The position numbers and the translations under genes are program-made. A DNA stretch of 64,000 nucleotides from Herbidospora sakaeratensis (GTDB taxonomy: Bacteria; Actinomycetota; Actinomycetes; Streptosporangiales; Streptosporangiaceae). Shown here in pieces: positions 24,426 to 34,200 of this stretch. Under the pieces are notes generated by a model. It had not been told where the DNA came from. It did not search any database and worked only from the letters and a program-made list of their open reading frames with translations. Positions within the stretch are counted from its first letter, which is position 1, and each line of letters begins with the position of its first letter. The stretch is from the NCBI RefSeq assembly GCF_001570525.1, contig NZ_BBXC01000012.1, positions 112,696-176,695 on the forward strand, given 5' to 3'.

Positions 24426-25006
24426 CCGTGGTCGGCCGGCGGGAGCGCAAGAAGCTGGCGACCAGGGCCGCCCTGCGCGACGCGGCCCTGCGGCTGGCCC
24501 TGCGCCACGGTGTCGAACACGTGACCGTGGAGCAGATCGCCGCCGAGACCGACATCGCGGTACGCACCTTCTTCAACTACTTCTCCAGCAAGGAGGAGGC
24601 GATGGTCGCGGCCGTGGCCGCCGAGGCCGACGCCCTGATCGCCGCGTTCCGCGACCGCCCCCGCGAGGAACCCGTCTTACGGGCGCTCCGCGAGGCGGTC
24701 GCCCGCGTGATCGCCGTCAGCGACACCGACGCGCTGCGGCTGATCGTCCGGGCCCCCTCGTTGCTGCCGCAGCGGCTGGCCGTCTACGCCACCCGCGAGA
24801 AGGCGCTGGCCGAGGCCATCGCCGACCGGCTCGGGCTGTCGCCCGACGATCTCTACCCGGCGGTCTGCGCGGCCACGGCGCTGACCGCCATGCGGGTGGT
24901 CCTGGAGCGATGGCTCGACCGGCCCGCCGACCACGCCGCCCTGCGCGAACAGACCGAAGAGGTCATCGGCCTGCTGGCCGCCGGCCTGGAAAGGGGACTG
25001 CCGTGA
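24422..25006 (+). CDS. TetR-family transcriptional regulator
   Basis: A 194-residue TetR regulator placed between a P450 gene and a ferredoxin gene. The N-terminal helix-turn-helix is visible (AALRLALRHGVEHVTVEQIAAETDIAVRTFFNYFSSKEEAM); the C-terminal half is a variable ligand-binding region of the MftR-like type. The ATG at 24422 overlaps the TGA of the P450 gene, and its own end overlaps the ferredoxin GTG. It probably represses its own operon through the 32-bp palindrome at 23157-23188, with release by the P450 substrate or product. Confidence 0.92.
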   Translation: MTVVGRRERKKLATRAALRDAALRLALRHGVEHVTVEQIAAETDIAVRTFFNYFSSKEEAMVAAVAAEADALIAAFRDRPREEPVLRALREAVARVIAVSDTDALRLIVRAPSLLPQRLAVYATREKALAEAIADRLGLSPDDLYPAVCAATALTAMRVVLERWLDRPADHAALREQTEEVIGLLAAGLERGLP

Positions 25007-25194
25007 AAGTCACCGTCGACCACGAGCGGTGCTGCTCGTCGGGGCAGTGCGCGCTGATCGCCCCCGAGGTGTTCGACCAGAACGAGCACGACGGCGCCGT
25101 CGTGCTCCTCCAGCCCGAACCGGCACCCGGCCTGCACGCCGCCGTCGAGGACGCCGCCGACCACTGCCCCTGCTCGGCGATCAGCCTGAGCTAG
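25003..25194 (+). CDS. 3Fe-4S-type ferredoxin
   Basis: A 63-residue ferredoxin. Cys are at about 10, 11, 16 and 54/56 (ERCCSSGQCALIAPEVFDQNEHDG and DHCPCSAIS), matching the single-cluster [3Fe-4S] ferredoxins that serve actinomycete P450s. The GTG start at 25003 overlaps the TGA of the TetR gene (GTGA), so it is translated as part of the operon. It donates electrons to the P450 at 23211-24425; no ferredoxin reductase lies in the cluster. Confidence 0.9.
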   Translation: MKVTVDHERCCSSGQCALIAPEVFDQNEHDGAVVLLQPEPAPGLHAAVEDAADHCPCSAISLS

Positions 25195-25646
25195 CCGTCC
25201 GACCTGGCAGAGCGCTCGGCGACGAGCTGGAAGACCCGTTTGAACTCCGCGTACGCCTCCTCGCCGACCGCGCGGGCGTGTTCGGCCTCCATCTCGACGA
25301 GCACGGCGTCCGACTTCTCCATGTGGTCGAGGCCCAGGTCGGTGGGCACGACCAGCTTGGCCCGGCGGTCGGCGGGGTCGGGGCGGCGTTCGACGTACCC
25401 GAGCGCGACCAGTTCGTCGACCAGGGTGCCGATCACCTGTTTGTGCTGGCCCGACTGCGCGGCCAGGTCGGAGGCCCGGCTGCCCTCGGCGTCGAGGTAG
25501 GCCAGCACGGCTCCGTGGCGGGGCCTGACCTGGGCGTGGCCCATCGCCGACAGCCGCGTGAAGAGCTCCTTCTGCAGGCTGAACAGCGTGCGGCCCGACA
25601 GGATGCCCAGGTCGGGCCGCTCCCGTTTGCGCTCACTCCGTCGCAC
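25191..25646 (-). CDS. MarR-family transcriptional regulator
   Basis: A 151-residue winged-helix regulator of the MarR family: VRPRHGAVLAYLDAEGSRASDLAAQSGQHKQVIGTLVDELVALGYVERRPDPADRRAKLV contains the full winged HTH with the D-R-R wing. It lies divergent from the NmrA-type gene at 25743, and inverted repeats in the shared promoter (25663-25679) suggest it controls that gene. Its stop overlaps the ferredoxin gene by four bases (convergent). Confidence 0.92.
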   Translation of the reverse strand: MRRSERKRERPDLGILSGRTLFSLQKELFTRLSAMGHAQVRPRHGAVLAYLDAEGSRASDLAAQSGQHKQVIGTLVDELVALGYVERRPDPADRRAKLVVPTDLGLDHMEKSDAVLVEMEAEHARAVGEEAYAEFKRVFQLVAERSARSDG

Positions 25647-25662
25647 TGCCGGCCTCCGATTT

Positions 25663-25679
25663 AGTCACCATTTTTGACT
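25663..25679. promoter_or_regulatory. MarR operator candidate
   Basis: Inverted repeat AGTCA (25663-25667) and TGACT (25675-25679), spacer of seven, between the MarR gene and the NmrA-type gene. It overlaps a -35-like TTGACT (25674-25679) that is 17 bp from a -10-like TATTGT (25697-25702) for the rightward gene. Confidence 0.45.
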
Positions 25680-25742
25680 GTCACTTTTTCTTACTATATT
25701 GTCGTGGACGACTTCGAATCGCATGGAAGAGGGGACCTCGCG

Positions 25743-26579
25743 ATGACCATTCTGATCACCGGCGCCACCGGCACCGTCTCCGGTGAGGTGCTGCGCTCGC
25801 TCCAGGGGGCCGACGACCTGCGGGTGCTGGTGCGCGACCCGGCCAAGGCGCCGTCGGGGGCCGAGGCGGTGGCCGGCGACCTGCACCACCCCGAGACGCT
25901 GGAGCCGGCGTTCAAGGGCGTCGACACGGTATGGCTGCTCACCGCCATGGGAGCCGACGCCACCCACGCCAGCAGCAACGCGTTGTGGGCGGCCCGGCAG
26001 GCGGGGGTGCGCCACGTCGTGCGCATGTCGGCCATCGGCGCGGGGCACGACGCCCCGACCCGCAACGGCCGGCTGCACGCCCTGTCGGACCTCGAACTCG
26101 CGGCCTCCGGCCTCGGCTGGACGATCGTCCGCCCGGCGTACTTCATGCAGAACATTCTCGGCTCGGTCAACGGCGGCACCTTCTACGGGGCGCCGGGCGA
26201 GGGCCGGATCGGCATGATCGACGTGCGGGACATCGCCGACTTCGCCGCCGCCGTGATCCGCGACCCCGCGCCCCACCACGGGCAGACCTACACCATCACC
26301 GGGCCCGAGTCGGTCCGGCTGCGCGACCTGACCGGCACGCTGGCCGAGGTGGCGGGCGGCCCGCTCGACTTCCAGCCGGTACGCCCCGACGACGCCTACC
26401 CCGTGCTGGTGAACGCCGGCATGCGGGAGTGGGACGCGGCCGTCACGACGGAGTACCTGAAGGCGTACGACGCGGGCTGGGGCGACTACACCACGCCCAC
26501 GTTCACCGCCGTGACCGGGCGGCCGGGCCGGACCTTCGCCGAGTTCGCGCGCGACTACGCCGACCGCATCGGCGGCTGA
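25743..26579 (+). CDS. NAD(P)H-binding NmrA-type protein
   Basis: A 278-residue NmrA/SDRa protein. The opening ILITGATGTVSGEVL holds the dinucleotide-binding loop; GADATHASSNALWAARQAGVRHVVRMSAIGAG and SGLGWTIVRPAYFMQN are the family's conserved substrate-side blocks. It is related to the protein encoded at 102-890. Typical roles are quinone reduction or redox sensing in the cytoplasm. ATG 25743 follows GAAGAGGGGA. Regulation by the divergent MarR protein is likely. Its end overlaps the convergent response-regulator gene by 25 bp. Confidence 0.88.
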   Translation: MTILITGATGTVSGEVLRSLQGADDLRVLVRDPAKAPSGAEAVAGDLHHPETLEPAFKGVDTVWLLTAMGADATHASSNALWAARQAGVRHVVRMSAIGAGHDAPTRNGRLHALSDLELAASGLGWTIVRPAYFMQNILGSVNGGTFYGAPGEGRIGMIDVRDIADFAAAVIRDPAPHHGQTYTITGPESVRLRDLTGTLAEVAGGPLDFQPVRPDDAYPVLVNAGMREWDAAVTTEYLKAYDAGWGDYTTPTFTAVTGRPGRTFAEFARDYADRIGG

Positions 26580-27235
26580 CCGTCGCGCGGCGCGACCAGC
26601 CCCGACTCGTAGGCGAGGACGACCAGCTGGGCCCGGTCGCGGGCGTGGAGCTTGGTCATGGCCCGGTTGACATGGGTCTTGGCGGTCAGCGGGGTGATCG
26701 CCATCCGCTGGGCGAGTTCGTCGTTCGACAGGCCCCGCGCGACCCAGACGACGGCCTCGCGCTCCCGGTTGGTCAGCTCCGCGAGCGCGGCGGCGTCGAT
26801 CCGGCGCGGCCGGCTGACGAAGCCGTCGATCAGTCTGCGGGTGATCGAGGGGGCCAGCAGCGCGTCACCCCGGGCGGCGACGCGCACGGCGTGCAGGAAG
26901 TCCTCCGGCACGACGTCCTTGACGAGGAAGCCGGCCGCGCCGGCCCGCAACGCGTCGAAGACGTGCTCGTCGAGGCCGTAGTTGGTGAGGATCACGACGT
27001 GCACGCCCGCCAGGGCCGGATCGGCGGCGATGCGCCGGGTCGCCTCGATGCCGTCCATGACCGGCATCTGCACGTCGACCAGGGCGATGTCCGGCACCAG
27101 CTCCCTGACCAGCGCGACCCCGGCCAGCCCGTCACCGGCCTCGCCGACGACCTCGATGTCGTCCTCGAGGTCGAGCAGGGCCCGGAACCCGCCGCGCAGC
27201 AGCGGCTGGTCGTCGACCAGCACGACCCGGATCAC
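26555..27235 (-). CDS. NarL/LuxR-family response regulator
   Basis: A 226-residue response regulator. The receiver (residues 1-120) has the acidic pair VDDQ, phosphorylation Asp in ALVDVQMPVMDG (about residue 53), and the T/K switch ILTNYG / FLVKD; the C-terminus is a LuxR-type HTH (LTNREREAVVWVARGLSNDELAQRMAITPLTAKTHVNRAM). It is the partner of the histidine kinase encoded just upstream, with a 4-bp overlap (27232-27235). Confidence 0.94.
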   Translation of the reverse strand: MIRVVLVDDQPLLRGGFRALLDLEDDIEVVGEAGDGLAGVALVRELVPDIALVDVQMPVMDGIEATRRIAADPALAGVHVVILTNYGLDEHVFDALRAGAAGFLVKDVVPEDFLHAVRVAARGDALLAPSITRRLIDGFVSRPRRIDAAALAELTNREREAVVWVARGLSNDELAQRMAITPLTAKTHVNRAMTKLHARDRAQLVVLAYESGLVAPRDGQPPMRSA

Positions 27236-28335
27236 GACGTCTCGTCCACGGGCAGCTCGGCCTCGACGGTGAAGCCGCCCTCGCCGCGCGGCTCGGCCCG
27301 AAGCCGCCCGCCGAGCGCCGTGACGCGCTCGCGCATGCCGAGCAGTCCGACGCCCGGCACCGGCGCGACGCCGGGCCTCGCCCGGCCGTCGTCGTCGACC
27401 TGGACGACCAGCGCGCCGGGCCGGTAGTCGATGCGCACCGACGCCGTCGCCGCGGCGGCGTGCCGGGCGACGTTGGTGAGCGACTCCTGGACGATCCGGT
27501 AGGCGGTCCGGCCGACCGCCGCCGGCACGTCAGCCCGCGGCCCCTCGATCGTCAGCCGCGCGTCGAGGCCCGTCGTGCGCGCGCGTTCCACCAGTTCCGG
27601 TACGTCGTCGAGCCCGCGCGGCGGGGTCTTCCCGTCGTCGCGCAGCGCCTCCAGCGTCGCGCGCAGTTCCCGGGCGGCCTCACGACCGGCCTCCCGGATC
27701 ACCAGCAGCGACTCGGGCACCGGCTCGCCGCGTTTGCGGGCGACGTGCACGGCCACCTCGGCCTGGAGCTTGATGACGGAGATCTGGTGGGTGAGCGAGT
27801 CGTGCAACTCCCGCGCGATGTGCAGCCGCTCCTGGTCGGCCCGCCGCCGCGCGGTCTCCTCCCGGGTCCGCTCGGCCTCGTCGGCCCGCCGCTCCGCCTG
27901 CCGCAGCGCCTCGCCCGCGGCCCCCGCCGCGACCAGCCAGGCCAGCTCCAGCGCGCCCCTGGCCTGGGCGAACGCCTCACCCGTGTCATGGAGCCCCGAG
28001 GCCAGCGCCGCGAGGGGGAGCGCGGCCAGCATCAGCACACTGGCCACCACGGTGACGACGCGTCGCCCGGCCCGGACGGCGGCGTACACGGCGAACAGGA
28101 AGGCGACGGCGGGCACGTCGAACCCGGCCGCCTGGTAGGCGACCGCGCACGCCCCCGTGACGACCAGCACGGCGACCGGCGCCCGGCGGCGCACGGCCAG
28201 CGCCAGCCCGCCCACGGCCAGCGGCACGTAACCGGCGGCCACCGGCCCCGGCTCAGCGAGACCGGTGACGAGCAGCGCCGCCGCGACGCAGACGGCGATC
28301 GCCCCGTCGATGAGCGCGGCCCGCCGTGTCTTCAT
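27232..28335 (-). CDS. sensor histidine kinase (HisKA_3, NarX-like)
   Basis: A 367-residue membrane histidine kinase. Several hydrophobic helices occupy residues 1-140; the H-box is IARELHDSLTHQIS, with the phosphorylated His in LHD; the ATP-binding HATPase_c part shows RIVQESLTNVARHA (N box) and GLLGMRERVTALGG (G box). No extracellular sensor domain is evident, so it probably senses membrane or cytosolic signals. It forms a two-component pair with the LuxR-type regulator. ATG 28335. Confidence 0.93.
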   Translation of the reverse strand: MKTRRAALIDGAIAVCVAAALLVTGLAEPGPVAAGYVPLAVGGLALAVRRRAPVAVLVVTGACAVAYQAAGFDVPAVAFLFAVYAAVRAGRRVVTVVASVLMLAALPLAALASGLHDTGEAFAQARGALELAWLVAAGAAGEALRQAERRADEAERTREETARRRADQERLHIARELHDSLTHQISVIKLQAEVAVHVARKRGEPVPESLLVIREAGREAARELRATLEALRDDGKTPPRGLDDVPELVERARTTGLDARLTIEGPRADVPAAVGRTAYRIVQESLTNVARHAAAATASVRIDYRPGALVVQVDDDGRARPGVAPVPGVGLLGMRERVTALGGRLRAEPRGEGGFTVEAELPVDETS

Positions 28336-28469
28336 GCGCGCACCCTAACCCGAGGGCCGCCGCGGGCGACTCCTGCCGGCGGAGGATCGGCCGGCTACCG
28401 CGGACGCGGTATGCCCGGGCCTGCGGACGGCGGACGACACCGGCCGGACCGGCGGACATCATCGGCCTC

Positions 28470-28787
28470 ATGTCGATTCGAATCGTTCTCGCCCTGAACG
28501 CGGCGCCCGTCTACGGCTGGACCACACCGCGAGGCTGGGCGACCGTCGCCGCGCTCGTGGCCCTGGCCGGCGCGGTCTACGGCGGGCTGGCCCTGTTCCG
28601 CTTCGTCCGGCGGCGGGCCGTCATCGCCCTGACGGCGGGGGCCGCCGGGCTCGCCGGGGGCGGGTGGGTGGTGGCCGTCGCCGAGGGCGGTCCCGGCAGC
28701 GGCTCGGGCATCGTCGGCGGGCTGGCGGCGCTGGTGTTCGGGCTCGTGGCGCTGGCGCTGGGCGGCATGGCGCTGAAGCGGTCCTGA
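28470..28787 (+). CDS. DUF6223-like small membrane protein
   Basis: A 105-residue protein with three hydrophobic helices ([65 protein letters not shown]) separated by GGPGSGSGIVGG, an order that resembles DUF6223 family members in actinobacteria. Role unknown. The ATG at 28470 is chosen because it precedes the first helix with the usual spacing; longer open frame upstream lacks family resemblance. Confidence 0.65.
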   Translation: MSIRIVLALNAAPVYGWTTPRGWATVAALVALAGAVYGGLALFRFVRRRAVIALTAGAAGLAGGGWVVAVAEGGPGSGSGIVGGLAALVFGLVALALGGMALKRS

Positions 28788-28824
28788 GTGTCAACTTCTC
28801 CGCTAATGGGCGCGTCATACCTTT

Positions 28825-29805
28825 ATGGGCATATCGCTGCGTGTCACCGCCACCGCCGTCGCCTTGCTCGTCGCCGCCGAACCGGCGGCCGCCCACGCTG
28901 TGGCGGCGGCCGGTGACTGGAAGGTCGTGCGCGCCGACCGCCGCGACTCCTACGACGCGGTGACGGTGACCCCCGGGGGAGCCGTCTGGGTCGCCGGCAT
29001 CCGAAGCGGCAAGCCGCTGCTGCTCAAAGGCCGTTCCACGGTCAAGCCGGTGACCGGCCCCGGCTTCCGGGTGAAGAAGCTGGCCTCGGCGTCCGACACC
29101 CGGGTCTGGGCCTTCGGCACGTCGAAGTACGCGCGATGGGACGGCAAACGCTGGCAGGTCAAGCCGTGGAACCACGGCCGGGTCGACCGGGCCTTCTCCA
29201 TCGGCGCGAACCTGTGGGTGATCGAGAACGCCACCACCTTCCCCACGCCGGCCCGGTCGACGCTGCGCCGCCTCACCGGGTCGACCTGGCGCAAGGTCAC
29301 CACCCCGATCGTGGTCAAAGGACTCGACGGCAAGTGGGCGGCGGGCTCCGCCAAGGGCAAGGCGGCGCTGGCCCGCTGGACCGGCACGGCCTGGCGCGCG
29401 GTCGCGCTGCCGGCGCTGCCGTCCGTGCACAAGGGCCAGTTGTCGGAGCTGACCGACGTCGCCGTCGACGGCGAGACCGGCCGGGTGATGGCCGTGGGCT
29501 GGGCCGCCTGGCCGTGCGGGAAGGCCGCCTTCTGCGGAGAGACCCTGCTGCTGACCGGTTATCTCGGCGACTTCGCCTACCAGGCCCGCCCCGAGTCGGG
29601 TGTGCGGCCGCGCGCCCAGGCCGAACCCGACGGCCGGGGCGGGGCCTGGATCGTCCTGTCCGGGAACCGCTACCTGCACATCGGGCCCGAGAGCGTCGAG
29701 ACGGGCGCCTTCCCGTCGAACCAGCCCGTCCGCGACCTCGCGAACCTGCTGGGCAGCCGCTCCGTCTGGGCGGTCGGCGGGACGGCGATCCAGGCGACCC
29801 GCTGA
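28825..29805 (+). CDS. secreted beta-propeller-like protein, unknown function
   Basis: A 326-residue protein with a short signal peptide (MGISLRVTATAVALLVAAEPAAAHA). The mature part is a series of short strands with recurring AVWVAG, RVWAFG, NLWVIE, AWIVLS and SVWAVG units spaced by 40-60 residues, which suggests a propeller or sialidase-like fold. One Cys pair lies at PCGKAAFCG. No catalytic signature is seen. Function unknown; it stands alone. Confidence 0.7.
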   Translation: MGISLRVTATAVALLVAAEPAAAHAVAAAGDWKVVRADRRDSYDAVTVTPGGAVWVAGIRSGKPLLLKGRSTVKPVTGPGFRVKKLASASDTRVWAFGTSKYARWDGKRWQVKPWNHGRVDRAFSIGANLWVIENATTFPTPARSTLRRLTGSTWRKVTTPIVVKGLDGKWAAGSAKGKAALARWTGTAWRAVALPALPSVHKGQLSELTDVAVDGETGRVMAVGWAAWPCGKAAFCGETLLLTGYLGDFAYQARPESGVRPRAQAEPDGRGGAWIVLSGNRYLHIGPESVETGAFPSNQPVRDLANLLGSRSVWAVGGTAIQATR

Positions 29806-29889
29806 TCCGTCGTTTCCGTACAAGACGGCCGTCATGGGCGCCTCCTAGCATGGGCGTGGCTCCAGCACCCGTACTGAGGAGAACAGCAC

Positions 29890-30465
29890 ATGCGTGAGTT
29901 GGTCTACACCGGGTTCGTCTCGCTCGACGGCGTCGTCGACTCCCCGGGCGGACCCAGCGAAGGCCACCGCAGCGGCGGCTGGGTGGTCAAGGACATCGAG
30001 TTCCTGCCCGAGGCGTTCGCGCTCAAGGGCGAGGAGCTCGCCGACACGACGGCGCTGCTGTTCGGCCGCCACAGCTACGAGGCCTTCGCGCCGGTCTGGC
30101 GCGACTCCGACGACCACGCCGACTACAAGGACCTGCCCAAGTACGTCGTCTCCTCGACGCTGTCGGAAGACGCCCTCGTCGACGGGTGGGGCGAGACGAC
30201 CATCCTGCGCTCGACCGAGGACGTCGCCGAGCTCAAGAAGACCGACGGCGGCGGGATCTTCATCCACGGCAGCGCCGACCTCGCCCGCCGTCTCGGGGAA
30301 GCGGGCCTGATCGACCGCTACAACCTGCTCGTCTTCCCCGTGCTGCTCGGGGCGGGGAAGGGCCTGTTCAGCCGGGCCGACAAGGACAAGCAGACGCTGC
30401 GCCTGCGCGAGTCCGAGGCCTACCCGAACGGCGTGCTCAAGGTGATCTACGACGTCGTCGGCTGA
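29890..30465 (+). CDS. dihydrofolate reductase-family (RibD C-terminal) reductase
   Basis: A 191-residue RibD-C/DHFR-fold protein: VYTGFVSLDGVVDSPGG, LLFGRHSYEAF, KYVVSSTLSE and GGGIFIHGSADLARRLGEAGLIDRYNLLVFPVLLGAGKGLF are the family's conserved blocks, including the NADPH-binding Gly-rich turn. Actinomycetes have many copies with unknown substrates. The ATG at 29890 follows AGGAGA. Its end overlaps the convergent AraC-type gene by 19 bp. Confidence 0.92.
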   Translation: MRELVYTGFVSLDGVVDSPGGPSEGHRSGGWVVKDIEFLPEAFALKGEELADTTALLFGRHSYEAFAPVWRDSDDHADYKDLPKYVVSSTLSEDALVDGWGETTILRSTEDVAELKKTDGGGIFIHGSADLARRLGEAGLIDRYNLLVFPVLLGAGKGLFSRADKDKQTLRLRESEAYPNGVLKVIYDVVG

Positions 30466-31157
30466 TCGAGCCGCAGCGCGATCGCGCCGCCTTCGCCCTC
30501 GCGCAGTTGCCGCACCGTCCGCCCGACGTAACGCCGCAGGGCGCGGGCGAGGTGCGGCTCGTCGAAGTAGTCGAGCTTGCCGACGACGTCGGCGACCGGC
30601 GTGCCGGCGGCCAGCAGCATCGAGGCCGTGCGCACCCGTTCGATCTGCCGCACGGCCCCCTGGGTGAACCCGGTCGCCGCGCGGAACCGGCGCTCGACCG
30701 TGCGTCCCGACACGTCGGGGAGGGCACCGCGGCGGACCTCGGCGACGAGCGGGTCGCGCACCACGGCCCCGGCCCGCACCAGGCGTTCGACCAGCGCCTC
30801 GGCGTCGTCGGGACCGGGGGTCTCCCAGCGCAGGCCGTCGAGCCGGAAGGTGCGGTGCGTCGTGTCGGCCAGTTCGAGACCCCCGTCGACCAGTTCCGGG
30901 GTGGGCACGACCCGGAGCGAGGTGCCCACCGCGAACTCGATGCCGACGAAGGCCGCGCCCTCGGGCACCGGCGCGGTGCCGGTCGCGGTCTCGGGGCCGG
31001 TGACGCTCGCGTACGCCGTGCCCTCGCGCTCGTAGAACACCAGTCCCCAGCACGCCGTCGCCACCGAGGTCATCTCCGTGACGCTCTCGCTCGTGCACGT
31101 CCAGACGGAGTCGACCCAGGGCGAGTCGGACGCGCGCGTCTCGAACCGCAGGTTCAC
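30447..31157 (-). CDS. AraC-family transcriptional regulator
   Basis: A 236-residue regulator. The C-terminal AraC DNA-binding domain is complete: one HTH in GRTVERRFRAATGFTQGAVRQIERVRTAS and the second in TPVADVVGKLDYFDEPHLARALRRYVGRTVRQLRE. The N-terminal part (SPWVDSVWTCTSESVTEM...VGIEFAVGTSL) is the DUF6597-like sensing domain common in actinomycetes. Target and ligand unknown. ATG 31157. Confidence 0.88.
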   Translation of the reverse strand: MNLRFETRASDSPWVDSVWTCTSESVTEMTSVATACWGLVFYEREGTAYASVTGPETATGTAPVPEGAAFVGIEFAVGTSLRVVPTPELVDGGLELADTTHRTFRLDGLRWETPGPDDAEALVERLVRAGAVVRDPLVAEVRRGALPDVSGRTVERRFRAATGFTQGAVRQIERVRTASMLLAAGTPVADVVGKLDYFDEPHLARALRRYVGRTVRQLREGEGGAIALRLDQPTTS

Positions 31158-31235
31158 GGGAGAAGAATAGGCGCTTATGTCTGCGGAGGCCGAGCGACGC
31201 GGGTGTCGCCCGGCCCCCGCGCTTTCGCTACAACG

Positions 31236-34200
31236 TCACTTCACGACCTCGATGGTCTTCGACGTCGTGATCGGGGCGAGCGAGCCGTCGTCGGTGTACG
31301 CGCGCATGGAGTCGTTGGTGACCGACACGGTGACCGTGCCGGCGTTCAACGCGGTGAGCGTGCGCGTCCTCGGGTCGAGGATCGCGACCTTGCCCGCTTC
31401 CTGGGCCGCCTCGACCGCTCCCTCGCCGTTGCCGATCGCCAGGGTGTCCGAGCCGCCCCAGCCGACCGACATCGGGTACCGCAGCGGCACCACGCGCGAG
31501 CCGGTCGCCACGCCCTGCGGCTGCACGACGCTGCCGGAGAGCTCGGCCGTCTCGCCCACCTGCACCGACGCGGGCGCGTCGAGCGTGATCGACTGCGCGA
31601 ACGCCCGCACCTGGGCCTCGATCCACTGCTCGTCCGCGTTCTGCCGCGAATCCACCGACCAGTTGACCCAGCCGGTGAAACCGCCTCGGTCGGGCGTCCC
31701 GTAGGGGTCCTTGCCGGACGACGGGAGCACGACGTACGGGACGCCCTCGACGCGGTTGACGTTGACGATCTGGGCGTGCGAGCCGATCATCGCGGCGCCC
31801 TTGCCGGTGGCGTCGCGGAAGTCGCCGAGCATCTTCTTGATCAGCGCCACCTCGTCGCGGTCGCCGAGCTGGCTCGACTTGGTGTCGGCCGGGTCGTCCA
31901 CCGGGTGGTGGGCGAACACCAGCACGTTGTGCACCGACAGGTCGGACCGGGCCTCGTCGAGCGCCCGCCGCACCATCGGCAGCTGGTCCCAGGCCGTCGA
32001 GCGCAACGACCCGATCGAGCTGGCGAGCATGATGAAGCGGGTGCCCTTGTGGTCGAACGTCCGGTAGGGCCGGCCGAACTCCTCGGTGAAGTTCGTCAGG
32101 TCCGACTGGACGTTGTTGAGCCCGTACGACTCGTGGTTGCCCGGCACGTAGTAGCAGGGCACCTTCCCGGACTTCGGGTCGGGCGTGCTGGTGGCGGGCG
32201 GCTCCTGGCCGACCGGCACGAGGTCGCAGCCGGCGTCGGTGAGCACCTGGCGGGCCAGCGCGAGGTCCTGCGGCAGGCCGCGGTCGGTGATGTCGCCGTT
32301 GAGCACGATCAGATCGGGGTTGGTGGCCCTGATCCGCCGGACGGCGGCCGTCGCCACCTGGGTCAGCCCGGGGTTGTCGGCGGTGAACTGCACGTCCGAG
32401 AGCGTGGCGAACCGCCAGGTCTTGTTGCTCTGGATCAGCGTGCCGTCGTCGGAGATCAGCGGGTCGGCCTTCAGGGCCGGCTGCGCGGGCAGGTCGATCG
32501 AGGTCGGGATGTCGGCCTCGATGCGGTCGAGCACGAACGTGCCCGGCTTCTGCTGGCTGACGTTGGTGTTGATGCCCTGGAAGCTGTTGATCGTGATCGG
32601 GAACACCGTGTTGGCGGGCAGCGTGAAGTTGGCGTACTGCCACTCGGTGCTCGGGACCAGACCGGTGCCGTAGATGCCGGTGCTCTTGCCGTTGGCGTCG
32701 TAGTAGAGGAAGTAGGTCAGGCCGCTCGGCACGTTGATGCTCGACTTGATCCGCATGCGCAGCCGCAGCGGCTGGCCGGGCACCGCGACCCGCTGCGCCG
32801 CCGACAGCGCGCCGACGCCGACGTTGCGCATCGCGTTGAAGTCGATGCGCAGCCCGTCGGGGTCGGCCGAGATCTTTGTGGCCGTGGTGCTGATGTCCCG
32901 CCAGCGGGTGAGCACGTTGTCGTCGAAGTCGTAGACGGTCTGCGTCCGCACGCCGATCGTGATCGGCAGCTGCACCGACCGCCCGGCGGCCGAGACCGTC
33001 AGGATCGTGGCCGCGTCGGCCTTCGGGGTGATCCTCAGTCTGCCGTCCACCGGCTTGATGTCGACCACATCGTGGTCGTAGTCGAGGTCGAGGTCCCGGG
33101 GGTCGATCGGGGCCGTGTACCCCTGGTCGTCCCGGCCGGTCACCGCGACGGACACCGCCGCGCTGGCGGTGTCGGCCAGGGCCAGCCGCTGCGACGACAA
33201 CTCGAGGCGGTCGAGCGGGTTCAGGACGGTGATCCGCGCCCGCCCCGCCTCACGGCCGACGTGCGCCTCGACTTTTAGCACGCCGTAGGGCTTGGTGATC
33301 TTCGCCGGAGCCGTGACGGTCCCGTTCTCGACCGAGGCCCCCGGCGCCGCCCATCCGACGGACGCCGGATCGACCGTCACCGGGGTCTGGTGGTCGTCCA
33401 CCCCCTGAGCGACGAGCGCGCGGCGCAGCCCCGGGAACACCCGCAGGTCCCCGTCGGCAGTGGCCGACCCGGCGGCGGGCCTGACGATGATCTCGTGCGC
33501 CTTGCCGTCGCCCTTGGCGACGAACACGCCCACACCGTTGGTGTTGCCGCGCTCCCCGCCGTCCGAGGGGGTGTTGCGGATGCTCACCTTCTCGTCGCCG
33601 AGCGCCCGCGCGACCATCTCGCTCGACCCGCCGCTGTCGAGGATGACCGCGGTCTCCACACCCTGCGCGACCATGTCCCGCGCGACCTTGTCGATCGCGA
33701 CCCCGCCGTTGCCGGTCCCGCCCGGCCCGTTCCACTGCCCGAGCACGAGGGTGCGCCCCCCGTCCTTGAACCCGAAGGAGGTGCGCGGAGAGATCGCGGT
33801 GCTGTTCAGATTGGCCCGCGGCCTGCCGCCGGACACGATGATCCCCTCGCCGGTGCCACCGTGCCCGAGCGCGAACCGCATGCTCCTGGCGACCGGATCG
33901 GCGAGCTCCCAGCTCAGCGTCACCGGGTCCCCCGGCCGCAACGCGCGAATCGCCGCCGCTGCGGCGTCCCGCCCGACGAGGTAGAACCCGTCGTCGGGGA
34001 TGACCCCCGACCCGGCGGGAGCACTCGGCGTGACCGAGACCACCTTGTCATCACGGACCAGCACCTCGGCGACGTCACCGTCCACCCCGATGAAAGGCCG
34101 ATTGCGGCTGTACGTCCCCCAAGCGGAGGTGAACGCCACCATGCCGCCGGCCGGAACGGGGTGCGGCTCGGGGTTGGCCGCGTTGACCGTCAGCACCTTG

